Source of the DNA: Thermoanaerobacterales bacterium UBA4880
Lineage (GTDB): Bacteria; Bacillota; Thermoanaerobacteria; Thermoanaerobacterales; UBA4877
Assembly: GCA_002399285.1 (NCBI GenBank)
Contig: DHDI01000002.1
Coordinates: 1-64,000 of the forward strand
Direction: 5' to 3'
DNA: 64,000 nt
In this document: one piece after another, positions 17,215 to 25,965 of the stretch
Layout of the letters: the number at the start of each line of letters is the position of its first letter
Position numbering within the stretch: position 1 is the first letter of the stretch
Notes under the pieces: model-generated
What the model saw: only the letters and a program-made list of their open reading frames with translations
Told to the model about the DNA's origin: nothing
Databases searched by the model: none
Program-made: the position numbers and the translations under genes

Positions 17215-17354
17215 GAACTTTTTAAAAAAGCATACGAATATTAGATTTATATATCAGGCAGCATGAAATTATTCCAAATTGATTTCTCGGTCCTCACGCA
17301 AATACCCGGTCAACGCCGATGATAAAAGGCAGAGGGCTTTATAAGCGGCGAAAC

Positions 17355-17987
17355 CTACGCGGAGGGTACCTCCGACACCCGGCTTATACCGCTGTTTATG
17401 GATACCATATAGCTTTTGCCCGCCGCCTGCGCAAGATGCTGATTGTGGCTCACCATTATCACCTGAAAATCGCCCTGGCCGGTGAGATAGCTTAAAAAGT
17501 TGGCTACGTTGGGGGCGAACTCCTCGGATACCTGTTTTGCCGGTTCATCCAGTATGAGCACGCCGTGTCCCTGCATCATGGCGATCCTCAGGGCCAAGGA
17601 TATGACGTCCACCACGCCGCCGCCCCTGGCGTCCTGCGGCCTGGTCTTCACCGACTCCTGCCCGCCGTACTTGGATTCCACATAGAATTCCGCCTGCGGT
17701 CCCGACGCGTTGTCCTCCAGCTCTATTATGAACTTGAGGTCGTTTTCAAAGACGTACTGAAGGGCCTGGGTCACTATGTATTCCATATCGCCCTTTGCCT
17801 GTTCCCGGGCATACTCCGCGGCCATTTCCAGAAGCTGTTTCACATTTTCCTGCAGCTCCTTGGTCTTTACTATATCGTTCAGACTGTCCGTATCCTTTTT
17901 CAGCGTATCCTCCAGCTGATCCTTCTGTCCCCTGCGCCTGTTATATATTCCCTCCAGTGCGGATATGCTGCGTCCCAGATCATCCAT
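17355..17987 (-). CDS. Rad50/SMC-like ATPase, C-terminal lobe
   Basis: The 210-residue protein starts with a helical coiled-coil segment (about 5-70) and then the C-terminal ATPase half of an SMC/Rad50 protein. It has a signature-like RGGGVVDVISLALRIAM (121-137), Walker B VLILDEP (143-149) and the H-loop VMVSHNQ-like IMVSHN near the end. It has no Walker A of its own, so it must pair with the N-terminal lobe encoded at 18255-19544. It begins three bases after the stop of the 82-residue coiled-coil gene, with a GGAGGG inside that gene's end, implying coupled translation. It is the last gene of the nurA-herA-mre11 operon. Confidence 0.8.
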   Translation of the reverse strand: MDDLGRSISALEGIYNRRRGQKDQLEDTLKKDTDSLNDIVKTKELQENVKQLLEMAAEYAREQAKGDMEYIVTQALQYVFENDLKFIIELEDNASGPQAEFYVESKYGGQESVKTRPQDARGGGVVDVISLALRIAMMQGHGVLILDEPAKQVSEEFAPNVANFLSYLTGQGDFQVIMVSHNQHLAQAAGKSYMVSINSGISRVSEVPSA

Positions 17988-17990
17988 ACC

Positions 17991-18239
17991 CTATCCCTCC
18001 AGTATATCCCACGGTATCATCGAGTTTATCTCATCCAGCTGTGATTTGAGCTGGGCCTCCAGCTTCGCGATCTCATCCTCCAGGTTGTCCGGGTCCACGC
18101 CCAGCGAGGTTATCTCAGACAGTATCTCTTCCTTTTGCTTAGTGAGCATCTCTATTTCCGTCTGAGCCTTTACCCGCTTGTTCTCAGCATCCTTGACGGC
18201 CTTCTGCAGCCTCGCTATCTCATTTTCATAATTCTCCAT
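17991..18239 (-). CDS. Small coiled-coil protein between the two Rad50-like halves
   Basis: The 82-residue protein is almost wholly heptad-rich, rich in Lys and Glu (ENEIARLQKAVKDAENKR), with a break SLGVDPDNLEDEIAKLE and a second helix. It has no enzyme motif. Its position between the zinc-hook end of the N-terminal lobe and the C-terminal lobe suggests it supplies, or stabilises, the descending arm of the coiled coil; that is inference. It starts 15 bp after the upstream gene, apparently on the same transcript. Confidence 0.7.
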   Translation of the reverse strand: MENYENEIARLQKAVKDAENKRVKAQTEIEMLTKQKEEILSEITSLGVDPDNLEDEIAKLEAQLKSQLDEINSMIPWDILEG

Positions 18240-18254
18240 GCTGTTTTCCCCCTT

Positions 18255-19544
18255 CTATCTGAGTTCGGCAATGATCGTCTCCGCCGTGTGTTCGTCTATG
18301 CGGCTGCCGCATACCGGGCACCTGCCTATGTCTTTCAAAACCTTCCCATAATCCGTCAGATATCTTTCCTTTTCGTCCCGCGCCCTTTGCTCTCTCAGCC
18401 GGGCGGTCCTTATGTTGTTTTCGATACCGGACAATTTAGCGAAGCGGCTCTTCAGGACGGCCAGATTTGAAACCGCCGCTCCCGTTTGCTGCAAATGCTC
18501 ATGGCAATCCTCGCACGCTTTTAATTTCTTAAGACTGGCCTCGCATCTTTCGGCTGTGGCATTGAGAGCTTTGAGTTTTACATCACAGTCCCTCATGCGG
18601 CCCAGCCTGCGGCTCAAATCATTCAGACTGCTCACTCCCTTGGATATATCCGCCGTATCCCGGGTATTTTGCAGCACGGCGGACGAAATACCGGTCCGCT
18701 TTTGTATATCCTTCAAGCGGGCATAGTCACGGCTCAAAGTTACAAACTTTGAGTATACGGCAGCCAGTTCCGCTATGCCCTTTTCTGGGAGGTCAGCCAA
18801 CCTGTTTTCCGTGCGCCTGTCCACTTCTATACGGGCTTCCAGCTTGTCCAGTTTATCATAGGATACCCTGAGTTTGCCGAGCTTGTCCTTCAGTATCTCC
18901 GTTTCATTGTATTCCGTTTTGATCTTTGGAAGGAGCTGTTCGAGCATGTCCAGATCGCCGAAGTCTTTAAGCTCGCCGGTGATTCTCGATATGCTTTCAT
19001 TCTTGCTCCTCTCCTCGGCCGACTTCTGCTTTATTTCCAGAGAGACGTCCCTTATGGCCTTGTCTATTATGTTGACCCCGCTCAAATAGCCTATGGTCTT
19101 TGCCTTGGTGGGCTTGCTCTCCGAGAGCAGGAAGGGGCCGTCCAGCTGCTCGCTCAACGGCAGCCGGAGCGACAGGTTCTCATCCAGCTTTACGGACGTT
19201 ATGCCGTGGGCATTCAATATCTCCTTGGGGACGCCCCTGCCGAAGGATTCAAAGACATACTCGTCCTCCCCCTGCCTTAGTACGTATCTGTTCTTCTTTC
19301 CCCTCTCCCTTATGATGACGGTGCCGTCGTCCAAGGTGAGGGTGACCCTTACCTCGGAGGCACCCACCCTTATAAACTCGTCTCCCTGAGGCTCATTGAA
19401 AAGCACCCATTTGAGCGCCCTTATTATGGCCGACTTGCCCTGATCCGACGCGCCCACGATCACGGTGAAATTTTCGTCGAAGTCTATGGTGGTGTGTTCA
19501 TGGGACTGAAAGTTCTCCAGGGTAAGGCTTTTAAACTTCTTCAT
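18255..19544 (-). CDS. Rad50/SbcC-like ATPase, N-terminal lobe ending at a zinc hook
   Basis: The 429-residue protein opens with FKSLTLENFQSHEHT and Walker A GASDQGKS (31-38) and continues as a long coiled coil. It ends shortly after a zinc-hook-like CPVC (about 409-412), only about 17 residues before the stop. In ordinary Rad50/SbcC the hook is in the middle and the chain returns to a second ATPase lobe; here that part is encoded by separate downstream genes. The ATG at 19544 is chosen for its GGGAGGTG ribosome site. It overlaps the 3' end of the Mre11-like gene. The protein would bind DNA ends with its nuclease partner. Confidence 0.85.
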   Translation of the reverse strand: MKKFKSLTLENFQSHEHTTIDFDENFTVIVGASDQGKSAIIRALKWVLFNEPQGDEFIRVGASEVRVTLTLDDGTVIIRERGKKNRYVLRQGEDEYVFESFGRGVPKEILNAHGITSVKLDENLSLRLPLSEQLDGPFLLSESKPTKAKTIGYLSGVNIIDKAIRDVSLEIKQKSAEERSKNESISRITGELKDFGDLDMLEQLLPKIKTEYNETEILKDKLGKLRVSYDKLDKLEARIEVDRRTENRLADLPEKGIAELAAVYSKFVTLSRDYARLKDIQKRTGISSAVLQNTRDTADISKGVSSLNDLSRRLGRMRDCDVKLKALNATAERCEASLKKLKACEDCHEHLQQTGAAVSNLAVLKSRFAKLSGIENNIRTARLREQRARDEKERYLTDYGKVLKDIGRCPVCGSRIDEHTAETIIAELR

Positions 19545-20514
19545 CTGCCGCACCTCCCGATTCGTCCGCCAGCGCTATCCTTCTCAGGGCTTCTTCCTTA
19601 ACGCCGCTCTCTATATCCTCATTGGCGGCTATCTCGTCTATTATATCCCTTATGTTGACGGCCCGGCCTATGCCGGAGGTCCTTATCTGCCTCGCGAATT
19701 CCTCCAGCTTTTCCCGGTGCATGCGGGTCGCCTCCAGCGCCGTCCTGTCCAAGACCTCCTCGCCCTTCTTTGCGGTCTTGAGCCTGCGCTTTTTTACATT
19801 GATTTCCCCGTCTATATCGATGATCACGACCTGCGGCATTCTCTGTATCTCGGACAGGTGATTGGTGATCCTGGCCAGGCCTCCGGGATTGATGATATAC
19901 CTGCCGCTTTGTATAACGTCCTTAAAGCCGGCATGATTATGCCCGGCCAGGGTTATGTCCGCCTTAGTGTCCATTATCGCGTCTATGGTGGTATATCTTA
20001 CCCCCTCGAACATCCTGACGTCGGTGAGAAAGCCGTGGACCATGTGTATGGCGACGTCCGCCTGCTTGTCCTTCACTATATATCCATCGCCCGAGCCGTC
20101 GTCCAGGCTGTATATGAATTCCTGACCGGTGAGCTGCACCCTTGTACCGTCTTCCTCCAGCATGACCCTTTGGCCCGGCCTTATCAGGCTGACGATGCCG
20201 ATGGAGTTTAAAAACCCTATCATCGTCCTGTCTAAGGTGTCGGGATTGTGTCCATACATGTCATGATTTCCCGCCACCGCATAAATTGGTACGTTCATTC
20301 CTTTCAGTATCTTCACAAAGCGCGTTGCCACCGATATGGAGGGCATGGGGCTGTCAAAGAGATCGCCGCCGCACAGGGCGTAGTCTATGCTCTCCTCGCC
20401 TATGATATCGCCTATCTCGCAAAGCTTAGCCTCTAAGGTGTCGGGAAAGTTATCCTTCCTGTTGGCCGGGGAGTTTCCCCTTATATGTGTATCGGTAAAA
20501 AACAGAAACTTCAT
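19531..20514 (-). CDS. Mre11/SbcD-like DNA exonuclease (calcineurin-type phosphoesterase)
   Basis: The 327-residue protein has all metallophosphoesterase motifs in order: FFTDTHI (6-12), GGDLFD (49-54), AGNHDMYG (about 80), HMVHG (about 160) and LAGHNHAG (about 190). It therefore resembles Mre11/SbcD, the two-metal nuclease partner of Rad50. The C-terminal helical tail would contact the ATPase. Its start overlaps the HerA stop by four bases and its end overlaps the Rad50-like N-lobe gene, so they are translated together. Confidence 0.88.
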   Translation of the reverse strand: MKFLFFTDTHIRGNSPANRKDNFPDTLEAKLCEIGDIIGEESIDYALCGGDLFDSPMPSISVATRFVKILKGMNVPIYAVAGNHDMYGHNPDTLDRTMIGFLNSIGIVSLIRPGQRVMLEEDGTRVQLTGQEFIYSLDDGSGDGYIVKDKQADVAIHMVHGFLTDVRMFEGVRYTTIDAIMDTKADITLAGHNHAGFKDVIQSGRYIINPGGLARITNHLSEIQRMPQVVIIDIDGEINVKKRRLKTAKKGEEVLDRTALEATRMHREKLEEFARQIRTSGIGRAVNIRDIIDEIAANEDIESGVKEEALRRIALADESGGAADEEV

Positions 20515-22364
20515 GACCTCGCCTCCGTTATCATCTCGCCCAGCGGCGTCCTCTCCCTTTTGGCCCGGCCGCTTGCCACCAGGTCATCGACCGCCTGCAG
20601 TATGTCCTCCCTTGTAAAGACCATGCCGGTCTCTTCCTTGGCCGCTTCCATGACCGATTTCAGGTTGCCCAGATATACCGGTGTCTCCTTCAGGATCACC
20701 TGCTTTAGCCGGCTGTCCTCCGTCTCGTAGTCCCTCTCCAGCTCCTCGAAGGGATTTACCGCATGGGGGCTTACCGTCTTGGCCGCCCTTATCCTCACCG
20801 CCGTCGTACGGCCGGTGACGGCCGAGGAGATAAAGGCGCTGCCCGAGGCCATATAGGGAAGCCGGTTCGCCTCGTCGGGGCTGATATCCGTCTCCTCCTT
20901 TATGGTGGCTATATCCACCGATCTTACCGTCCTGAATATGATCTTGGTGTTCAGCTGGGCGGTCACCGTATCGTCCAGCAGGGCCGGACGCTGTGTGGCC
21001 AGGATGAGGAATACCCCGTACTTCCTTCCCTCCTGCGCTATCTCCCTTATCACGTCCTTTGCGGGAGACTGGGAAGCGCGCGGCGCGAAGTTATGGGCCT
21101 CGTCGGTCGCCACCACGAAGGGAGGGAATTTCTCCGCCTTTTCACCTGAGAATTCGCTGTCCCTGTACTTCCTCCGCCTGCCGTAGAGGTTCTTTATGAG
21201 ATAGGAGGCAAATACGGTAAGCACCCACAGGGATGAGCCCCTTACCACGCATGTCTTTCTGCTGCCTATGGCCTTGAGTATGGGCTGTATATTATATTGG
21301 AACATATTCTCCCGCGCCACATTGTTGAGTCTCCAGAGTATGGCCTTGACCGTCCCGGAATAGGGCACGGCGTTGCCGTAAGCGTCGATGAGCCCGAGGT
21401 ATCCGGCAAGCTTGGCGCGGTCCTCCGTGTCATCCTTCATGCCGCGGAAGATCCTGTCCCTGCCCATGTCCAGGGCATCGGCCAGGTCTATCAGCCTGTC
21501 CCTGAATGTGGTAAAGGTGTCCTTGTTCTTATAAAGGGTCCTCGCGGCGTTCTCCATGGACTCAGAAATGCTGCCTCCCGAAGCCCTGAGGATGTTCACC
21601 AGATCCTCCTGCGTAAGCTCGGTAAAGTCTATTCCCACATCCTTGCCCGCCGTGAATATCTCATAGCAGCCGCCGAAGTCTTCCGCAAAGCCGTCCGGTA
21701 TCCCATCCATGGCATTGCCGAACTCCATCTCAAAGTGCGGGTCGAACACCACTGTAGGTATCTTCTTCTTCATAAGCTCCTCCAGTATCACCCTGAGGCC
21801 AAAGGACTTGCCCGATCCCGACCCGCCGAATATGCCGATATGCGGATACTCGCTCATGGCCTTGTAGTCGAATATGAAGGGAACTCCGCTCTGCGGCAGT
21901 ATGCCTCTGTCCCTCTCATAGAGGTATGCGATATTTTCCAGCTCTTCCGGCATACCCTTGGAGACCTCTTCCGTCCCCATGATGGCGCCCAGGGTAAGGC
22001 CCTCGGAAGGACCCCGTTTTACCAACAGCTCCCTTATCTCCGCGAATTCCGGCAGCCTTACGCTGCTTCCTACCTCCGCCGGGGAGGTCAGCATGTCCAG
22101 TATCCTGACCTTGGCTAAGTGGGTGGATTCGTCCTCTATGGAAAAACCCACCTGCTTCATAAACTCTAAGGTATCCCTGTCCACAAACCCGTTTTTCTCC
22201 CCAGCCATGGGTATGTATCTGTTGAAGGAGGCGGTCGCCACCACCTCGCCCTTTATATCCCCGTGCTTGCCGCCCTGTATGATAAGCAGCTCGTTTATGT
22301 TGAACCTCCTGTCTTTGGAAGCCACATATACAAACTGTTCCGTCGTCGAACCCACTAACTGCAT
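20511..22364 (-). CDS. herA: HerA-like hexameric DNA translocase
   Basis: The 617-residue ATPase has an N-terminal HAS-barrel-like region (about 1-100), Walker A GGSGSGKS (about 180-187), VVFDPHFEMEF, Walker B VVATDEAHNFAP (about 405) and the LATQRPALLD/LNTKIIFRT sensor region of the HerA/FtsK superfamily (DUF87). HerA pumps duplex DNA and works with the NurA nuclease in end resection. The ATG at 22364 overlaps the nurA stop as TGATG, with AGGAGGT upstream. It is encoded between nurA and the mre11-like gene. Confidence 0.92.
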   Translation of the reverse strand: MQLVGSTTEQFVYVASKDRRFNINELLIIQGGKHGDIKGEVVATASFNRYIPMAGEKNGFVDRDTLEFMKQVGFSIEDESTHLAKVRILDMLTSPAEVGSSVRLPEFAEIRELLVKRGPSEGLTLGAIMGTEEVSKGMPEELENIAYLYERDRGILPQSGVPFIFDYKAMSEYPHIGIFGGSGSGKSFGLRVILEELMKKKIPTVVFDPHFEMEFGNAMDGIPDGFAEDFGGCYEIFTAGKDVGIDFTELTQEDLVNILRASGGSISESMENAARTLYKNKDTFTTFRDRLIDLADALDMGRDRIFRGMKDDTEDRAKLAGYLGLIDAYGNAVPYSGTVKAILWRLNNVARENMFQYNIQPILKAIGSRKTCVVRGSSLWVLTVFASYLIKNLYGRRRKYRDSEFSGEKAEKFPPFVVATDEAHNFAPRASQSPAKDVIREIAQEGRKYGVFLILATQRPALLDDTVTAQLNTKIIFRTVRSVDIATIKEETDISPDEANRLPYMASGSAFISSAVTGRTTAVRIRAAKTVSPHAVNPFEELERDYETEDSRLKQVILKETPVYLGNLKSVMEAAKEETGMVFTREDILQAVDDLVASGRAKRERTPLGEMITEARS

Positions 22365-23308
22365 CAAAACGCAAACCTCCTGTCCCTCTGGGGCCGGAAA
22401 AGCCCCTCCTTTATATCCCTGTCCAGAAAGGAATCCACCATGGCCTCCACCTCCCCGGACCTTATCTTGGCCTCGCCGTCCACTATGTCCAATATCAGCG
22501 GTATACCGCGGCTGGACGGCGGAGTCAGCGACATCAGGAAACTTACGGCATCACCGGCCGTGCCGCCGTCCTCCTCAAAAAAATCGTATGCCACGGGATT
22601 GGGGTGCAGAGACGGCCGGGCAAAGACCGTATACAGCCCCTTCTTGAACTGCGCCTCATCTCTCACCCGGAGCACCTCATAGGGCTGCAGGATGCCGAAC
22701 AGCAGCTCCCTGTCATCCTCCACGGGAAAACCGAGGCCGTCCCGCAGTCTTCTCGCCATATCAAAGGTACCTATCTCCTCTATGACGCCCACGCTGACTA
22801 TGCCCTTCTCTCTGCAAAGCCGCCTGTATTCCCCGAATATATCTCCAGCCTTGTCCATATACCTCAAAAAGCCGCCGTCGAAGATCACCAGCGACGGAGA
22901 GAACCGCTTTACGCCCTCCATGGCCGCCCTTACCTCCATCTCAGCCATCCTTCCGTCCCTTATATCCTTCATTATATCCTCGTTGTCCTCATCGCCGTAG
23001 CTTTGCATATCCAGAATGGGCGTGTAGATGTCGTTTAAAGTGATGCGCTCATTGCCGCAGGAATAAATAGCTAATGATCTGAAAAAGTTGATTATATAGG
23101 GAAATGATGACCCATAAGAATTGAATGAACCGTCCACTGCAAGAACGCTGCGTATCCAGTCCGGCTTGCGCCCGCGTTCCGCCATTATGATGCTTCCCAG
23201 CTTATCCTCTATGGCAGCCCTCATCACATCACGGGAAGCGCCCGCGTCCCTCTTCTCCCGCAGCACGCCGTTTACCTTTTTGAGGCTCTCTCTGAGGTCG
23301 TTCTCCAT
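22364..23308 (-). CDS. nurA: NurA-family nuclease
   Basis: The 314-residue protein carries the NurA active-site motif VLAVDGSFNSYGS (Asp at about 59). Later acidic patches are SLVIFDGGFLRYMD (about 155) and GIPLILDIVDGEAK (about 275), the RNase H-like nuclease core that binds manganese. NurA degrades the 5' strand while HerA translocates. It is the first gene of the end-processing operon, with an extended -10 promoter about 40 bp upstream. Confidence 0.88.
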   Translation of the reverse strand: MENDLRESLKKVNGVLREKRDAGASRDVMRAAIEDKLGSIIMAERGRKPDWIRSVLAVDGSFNSYGSSFPYIINFFRSLAIYSCGNERITLNDIYTPILDMQSYGDEDNEDIMKDIRDGRMAEMEVRAAMEGVKRFSPSLVIFDGGFLRYMDKAGDIFGEYRRLCREKGIVSVGVIEEIGTFDMARRLRDGLGFPVEDDRELLFGILQPYEVLRVRDEAQFKKGLYTVFARPSLHPNPVAYDFFEEDGGTAGDAVSFLMSLTPPSSRGIPLILDIVDGEAKIRSGEVEAMVDSFLDRDIKEGLFRPQRDRRFAF

Positions 23309-23344
23309 AAATCATCACACCTCACAAAATGTATTCTAATACAG

Positions 23345-23353
23345 ATTATATCA
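23345..23353 (-). promoter_or_regulatory. Extended -10 promoter of the nurA operon
   Basis: The minus strand reads TGATATAAT, a TGn-extended perfect -10, 37 bp upstream of the nurA start. No clear -35 is seen, as is common for extended -10 promoters. All six genes down to 17355 appear to depend on it. Confidence 0.5.
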
Positions 23354-23445
23354 ATAGATACTTTCATATAAAGAAAAAGCTAAAAATATTGTATTTTTCA
23401 GCCTAAGGGTTTAATTTTTATTTTTTGTTTTGGTATAATATAAGT

Positions 23446-23530
23446 TAAAGGTGGCAACCGTACCGCATAAGTGCGGCTGCCGCAAGGTAATTAAATTATA
23501 TGATCACCCTGTGCCGGCAGGGTGATTTTT
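23446..23530 (+). ncRNA. Candidate small structured RNA (orphan type I antitoxin-like)
   Basis: An extended -10 (TGGTATAAT, 23431-23439) is followed by about 85 nt ending in a strong terminator (ATCACCCTG-tgccgg-CAGGGTGAT then TTTTTC). The 5' part folds as GTGGCA...TGCCGC enclosing CCGCA-taag-TGCGG (about 23451-23485). It has no ORF. Its 3' end (CAGGGTGAT, a T-run and CACTTTTTATCG) is almost repeated on the opposite strand just after the small toxin-like ORF at 32882-32971, so the two RNAs could pair. The family is not identified. Confidence 0.5.
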
Positions 23531-23628
23531 CACTTTTTATCGCACCACACCCTGCCTACGATTGCAATTTACATTATATCATAAATATAGTAGCAAATAT
23601 TCCGGATCATATACAAACCGGCCTAAAA

Positions 23629-25002
23629 TTATTTCTCTTTATTCTTAAGCATCTGGATCGCCGTCTCCAGAACTACGTCCTTGGGCTGGGGATGAGCCAG
23701 TTTGTCCATGGCGTCCGCCATATTGAGATATGTATAGCCGTCGAACACCCCCGTCTGCGAAAGACCGTGCCTCTTCTGAAACTGCTTCAAAGCCGTCTCC
23801 GTATCCCTGCCGAACGTCCCGTCGGGTTCATATGCAGTGTACCCCAAGAGTTTGAGCCTCTGCTGTACGGCGAATACCTGCAGATTTGCGCTGTCTCTCT
23901 TGACCGCCGTGTTCCTGAGCGGCGCGAGATTGGAAAGATCGGGAACGGCAGGCGTATCGTTGGCGAGCTTAATGTCCGGGATAATGCCTATGCCGTCTAT
24001 AAACCGCCCGTTGGGAGTGGCATACTTGGCCACAGTCAGCTTAAAACCGCTGCCGTCCTCTAACGGCACCAGCGTCTGAACGGAACCCTTCCCATAGGAC
24101 TGGCTGCCGATAATTATACCCGCCCCCGTGTCTTGTATCGCTCCGGCCAGTATTTCCGCTGCACTGGCTGTGTTTTCGTCTATCAGGACGGCCAAATTGA
24201 ACTCCGGCTTTTCCAGGTTGGAATTATATATATCGGGCGGGGAGTTTTTATACTGTATCTTCACGATAGGTCCCTTGGGCACAAAGTGCTGGGCGACCTC
24301 GATGGTTTCGGGTATAAGTCCGCCGGGATTGCCCCTCAGGTCCAATACGAGGGACTTTATACCGTTTTGCCGCATGAAGTCCAGAACGGGCTCAAGGTTT
24401 TCCTCGGTGTACTCCGTAAACTGGATTATCCTTATGTAGCCGATGCCGTCTTTGACACTGTATCTGATGGGGTTTAGCCTTATCTCGCCCCTTATCACGT
24501 CGACGAGAGACACTTCATCAGTACCGCCGCGCATTATGCCTATCCTCACCGTGGTGCCCTTGTCGCCTCTGAGAAGAGCGGACACCTTGTCCCCGGCCAG
24601 GCCGCCTATATCGGTGCCGTCCACGGATATTATCCTGTCCCCCGCTTTGATGCCTGCGACGTCCGCCGGCCCGCCTTTAAGCACTGCGGACACCTCCTTA
24701 TACCCGCCGCTGTCGGACACGCTGATCCCCACGCCGTCATATCCTCCGCTGGTCTGCTCCTCAAACTCCTTGATCTCCTCGGGAGTAAAATACTCGCTGT
24801 ACGGGTCCACGGCCTGAAACATACCCTTGAGAGCGCCCTTTACCAACTGATCCTCCGTCACGTTCCTGACGGTGGACGACATGATGAACTGCAGCACGTA
24901 GTCCAGCATATCGGCATGGTAGTCCGTTTCTGCAAAGGCGCAGACAGGCATGACGAGCATGGCAATAAGTATAGTTAAAGCTATAATTTTTTTATATTTC
25001 AA
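23629..25002 (-). CDS. Carboxyl-terminal processing protease (S41) with PDZ and peptidoglycan-binding domains
   Basis: The 457-residue protein has a signal peptide (ending CAFAET), an N-terminal helical segment and a PDZ domain (about 90-170, GGYDGVGISVSDSGGY, KAGDRIISVDG). The S41 protease core has Ser about 280 in NTASAAEIL and Lys about 305 in SYGKGSVQT. A C-terminal peptidoglycan-binding module (VFAVQQRLKLLGYTAYEPDG, about 385-440) follows. Members of this CtpA/CtpB type act outside the membrane, and some cut SpoIVFA during sporulation. It is a single gene; its promoter lies upstream of 25003. Confidence 0.92.
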   Translation of the reverse strand: MKYKKIIALTILIAMLVMPVCAFAETDYHADMLDYVLQFIMSSTVRNVTEDQLVKGALKGMFQAVDPYSEYFTPEEIKEFEEQTSGGYDGVGISVSDSGGYKEVSAVLKGGPADVAGIKAGDRIISVDGTDIGGLAGDKVSALLRGDKGTTVRIGIMRGGTDEVSLVDVIRGEIRLNPIRYSVKDGIGYIRIIQFTEYTEENLEPVLDFMRQNGIKSLVLDLRGNPGGLIPETIEVAQHFVPKGPIVKIQYKNSPPDIYNSNLEKPEFNLAVLIDENTASAAEILAGAIQDTGAGIIIGSQSYGKGSVQTLVPLEDGSGFKLTVAKYATPNGRFIDGIGIIPDIKLANDTPAVPDLSNLAPLRNTAVKRDSANLQVFAVQQRLKLLGYTAYEPDGTFGRDTETALKQFQKRHGLSQTGVFDGYTYLNMADAMDKLAHPQPKDVVLETAIQMLKNKEK

Positions 25003-25093
25003 TGGGTCTTCCCCCTTGCACGTACTTTTTTCTTCATTATATCATCAAACACATCCATTTGGTATATATATTATGACATAAAAATAACCGGCT

Positions 25094-25182
25094 CAGACCG
25101 TGCCGAACCCGCCCAATCGCAAAATTGTACAGCTATTTAGCTTGCACGATTTGCCACGGTCTGCCGATTTATCTACAACCTG
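25094..25182 (+). repeat. Dispersed repeat, short form, copy C1
   Basis: An 89-bp unit begins CAGACCGT and ends ACAACCTG, matching the CAGAYYGT inverted ends of the 171-bp copies. It shares AATCGCAAAATTG, GCACGATTTGCCACGGTCTGCC and the CTACAA end, but lacks the internal segment. It lies downstream of the MBL hydrolase gene and before a minus-strand GAGCCGGTTATTTTT sequence. Confidence 0.7.
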
Positions 25183-25259
25183 ACGTATGTTTAGCATTTT
25201 GCAGGTTTACTTCTTTGCGCTGTATTGCTTGCCGTGGTCTGCCGGTTTGTCTGCAGCCT
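25183..25259 (+). repeat. Dispersed repeat, partial copy C2
   Basis: Immediately after C1 a second, 5'-incomplete unit ends GCTTGCCGTGGTCTGCCGG then TTTGTCTGCAGCC, like the right end of the other copies. C1 and C2 form a tandem pair in the 283-bp gap, which has no gene. Confidence 0.55.
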
Positions 25260-25285
25260 TAACCGGGACCCGCTGTTTGTTATAA

Positions 25286-25936
25286 CTATCTATTGTAGAA
25301 ATCCAATACATACAGCTTTGTAGTCTGCGGAAGACTGCCCGCCGTGACCTCCAGCTCGTCGCTTGAGAGTTTCTCTCCCTCCCCGTAAGCCTTTATGAAT
25401 TGATCCACCGGCTTTATGGGCAGATCGCCTGAGGTGGTCTCCACGGCGTAATGCATCGGGATCAGGATCTTTGGGCCGATCCTGCGTACCTCTTCGGCTA
25501 TCTGCTCCGGCTCCAGGGTAAAAAATCCGCCCGCCGGGACGAACAGAACGTCGACCCCTGCTATCTTCTCTAAGACGTCGTCCCTCAGCCGTTCTCCCAG
25601 GTCGCCGAGATGGCAGAGCCTCACGCCGTCCACGTTATCTATGTCGAATATGATGCTTTTGCCCCTCTGACTGCCGCCTTTGCTGTCATGATTTACCTCA
25701 TATCCGTTTATCTTCACGCCTTTCACGTTATGTTCGCCGGGAATGTCCACAACGGCCGCTCCCGGCCTTACCGCCTTAAGATAGTTGTGGTCGGAGTGCT
25801 GATGCGATACCGTGACTATGTCGGCCTTTAACTGCGGAAGATCATAGCCGACCGACGGATCGTAGGGATCGGTCACGATCGTGATGCCTTCCCCCTTGAA
25901 CATGAAGCAAGAGTGTCCGTAATACTTGATTTTCAT
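25286..25936 (-). CDS. MBL-fold metal-dependent hydrolase
   Basis: The 216-residue protein is a metallo-beta-lactamase-fold hydrolase of the UlaG/UPF0173 group. It has MKIKYYGHSCFMF at the start, VTDPYDPSVGYDLP, the metal-binding VSHQHSDHNY (about 43-52), LCHLGDLG (about 110) and IPMHYAVET (about 160). The substrate is unknown. It is 30 bp downstream of the MacB-like permease gene and may be cotranscribed, though no functional link is evident. Cytoplasmic. Confidence 0.85.
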   Translation of the reverse strand: MKIKYYGHSCFMFKGEGITIVTDPYDPSVGYDLPQLKADIVTVSHQHSDHNYLKAVRPGAAVVDIPGEHNVKGVKINGYEVNHDSKGGSQRGKSIIFDIDNVDGVRLCHLGDLGERLRDDVLEKIAGVDVLFVPAGGFFTLEPEQIAEEVRRIGPKILIPMHYAVETTSGDLPIKPVDQFIKAYGEGEKLSSDELEVTAGSLPQTTKLYVLDFYNR

Positions 25937-25965
25937 AGTACAACGCCTCCATCCATATTATACCG

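Noticed and set aside
23500-23530. The terminator at 23500-23530 as the end of the ctp protease gene on the minus strand.
   Set aside because: The T-run is on the plus-strand side and the minus-strand side lacks one. It fits better as the end of the small RNA.
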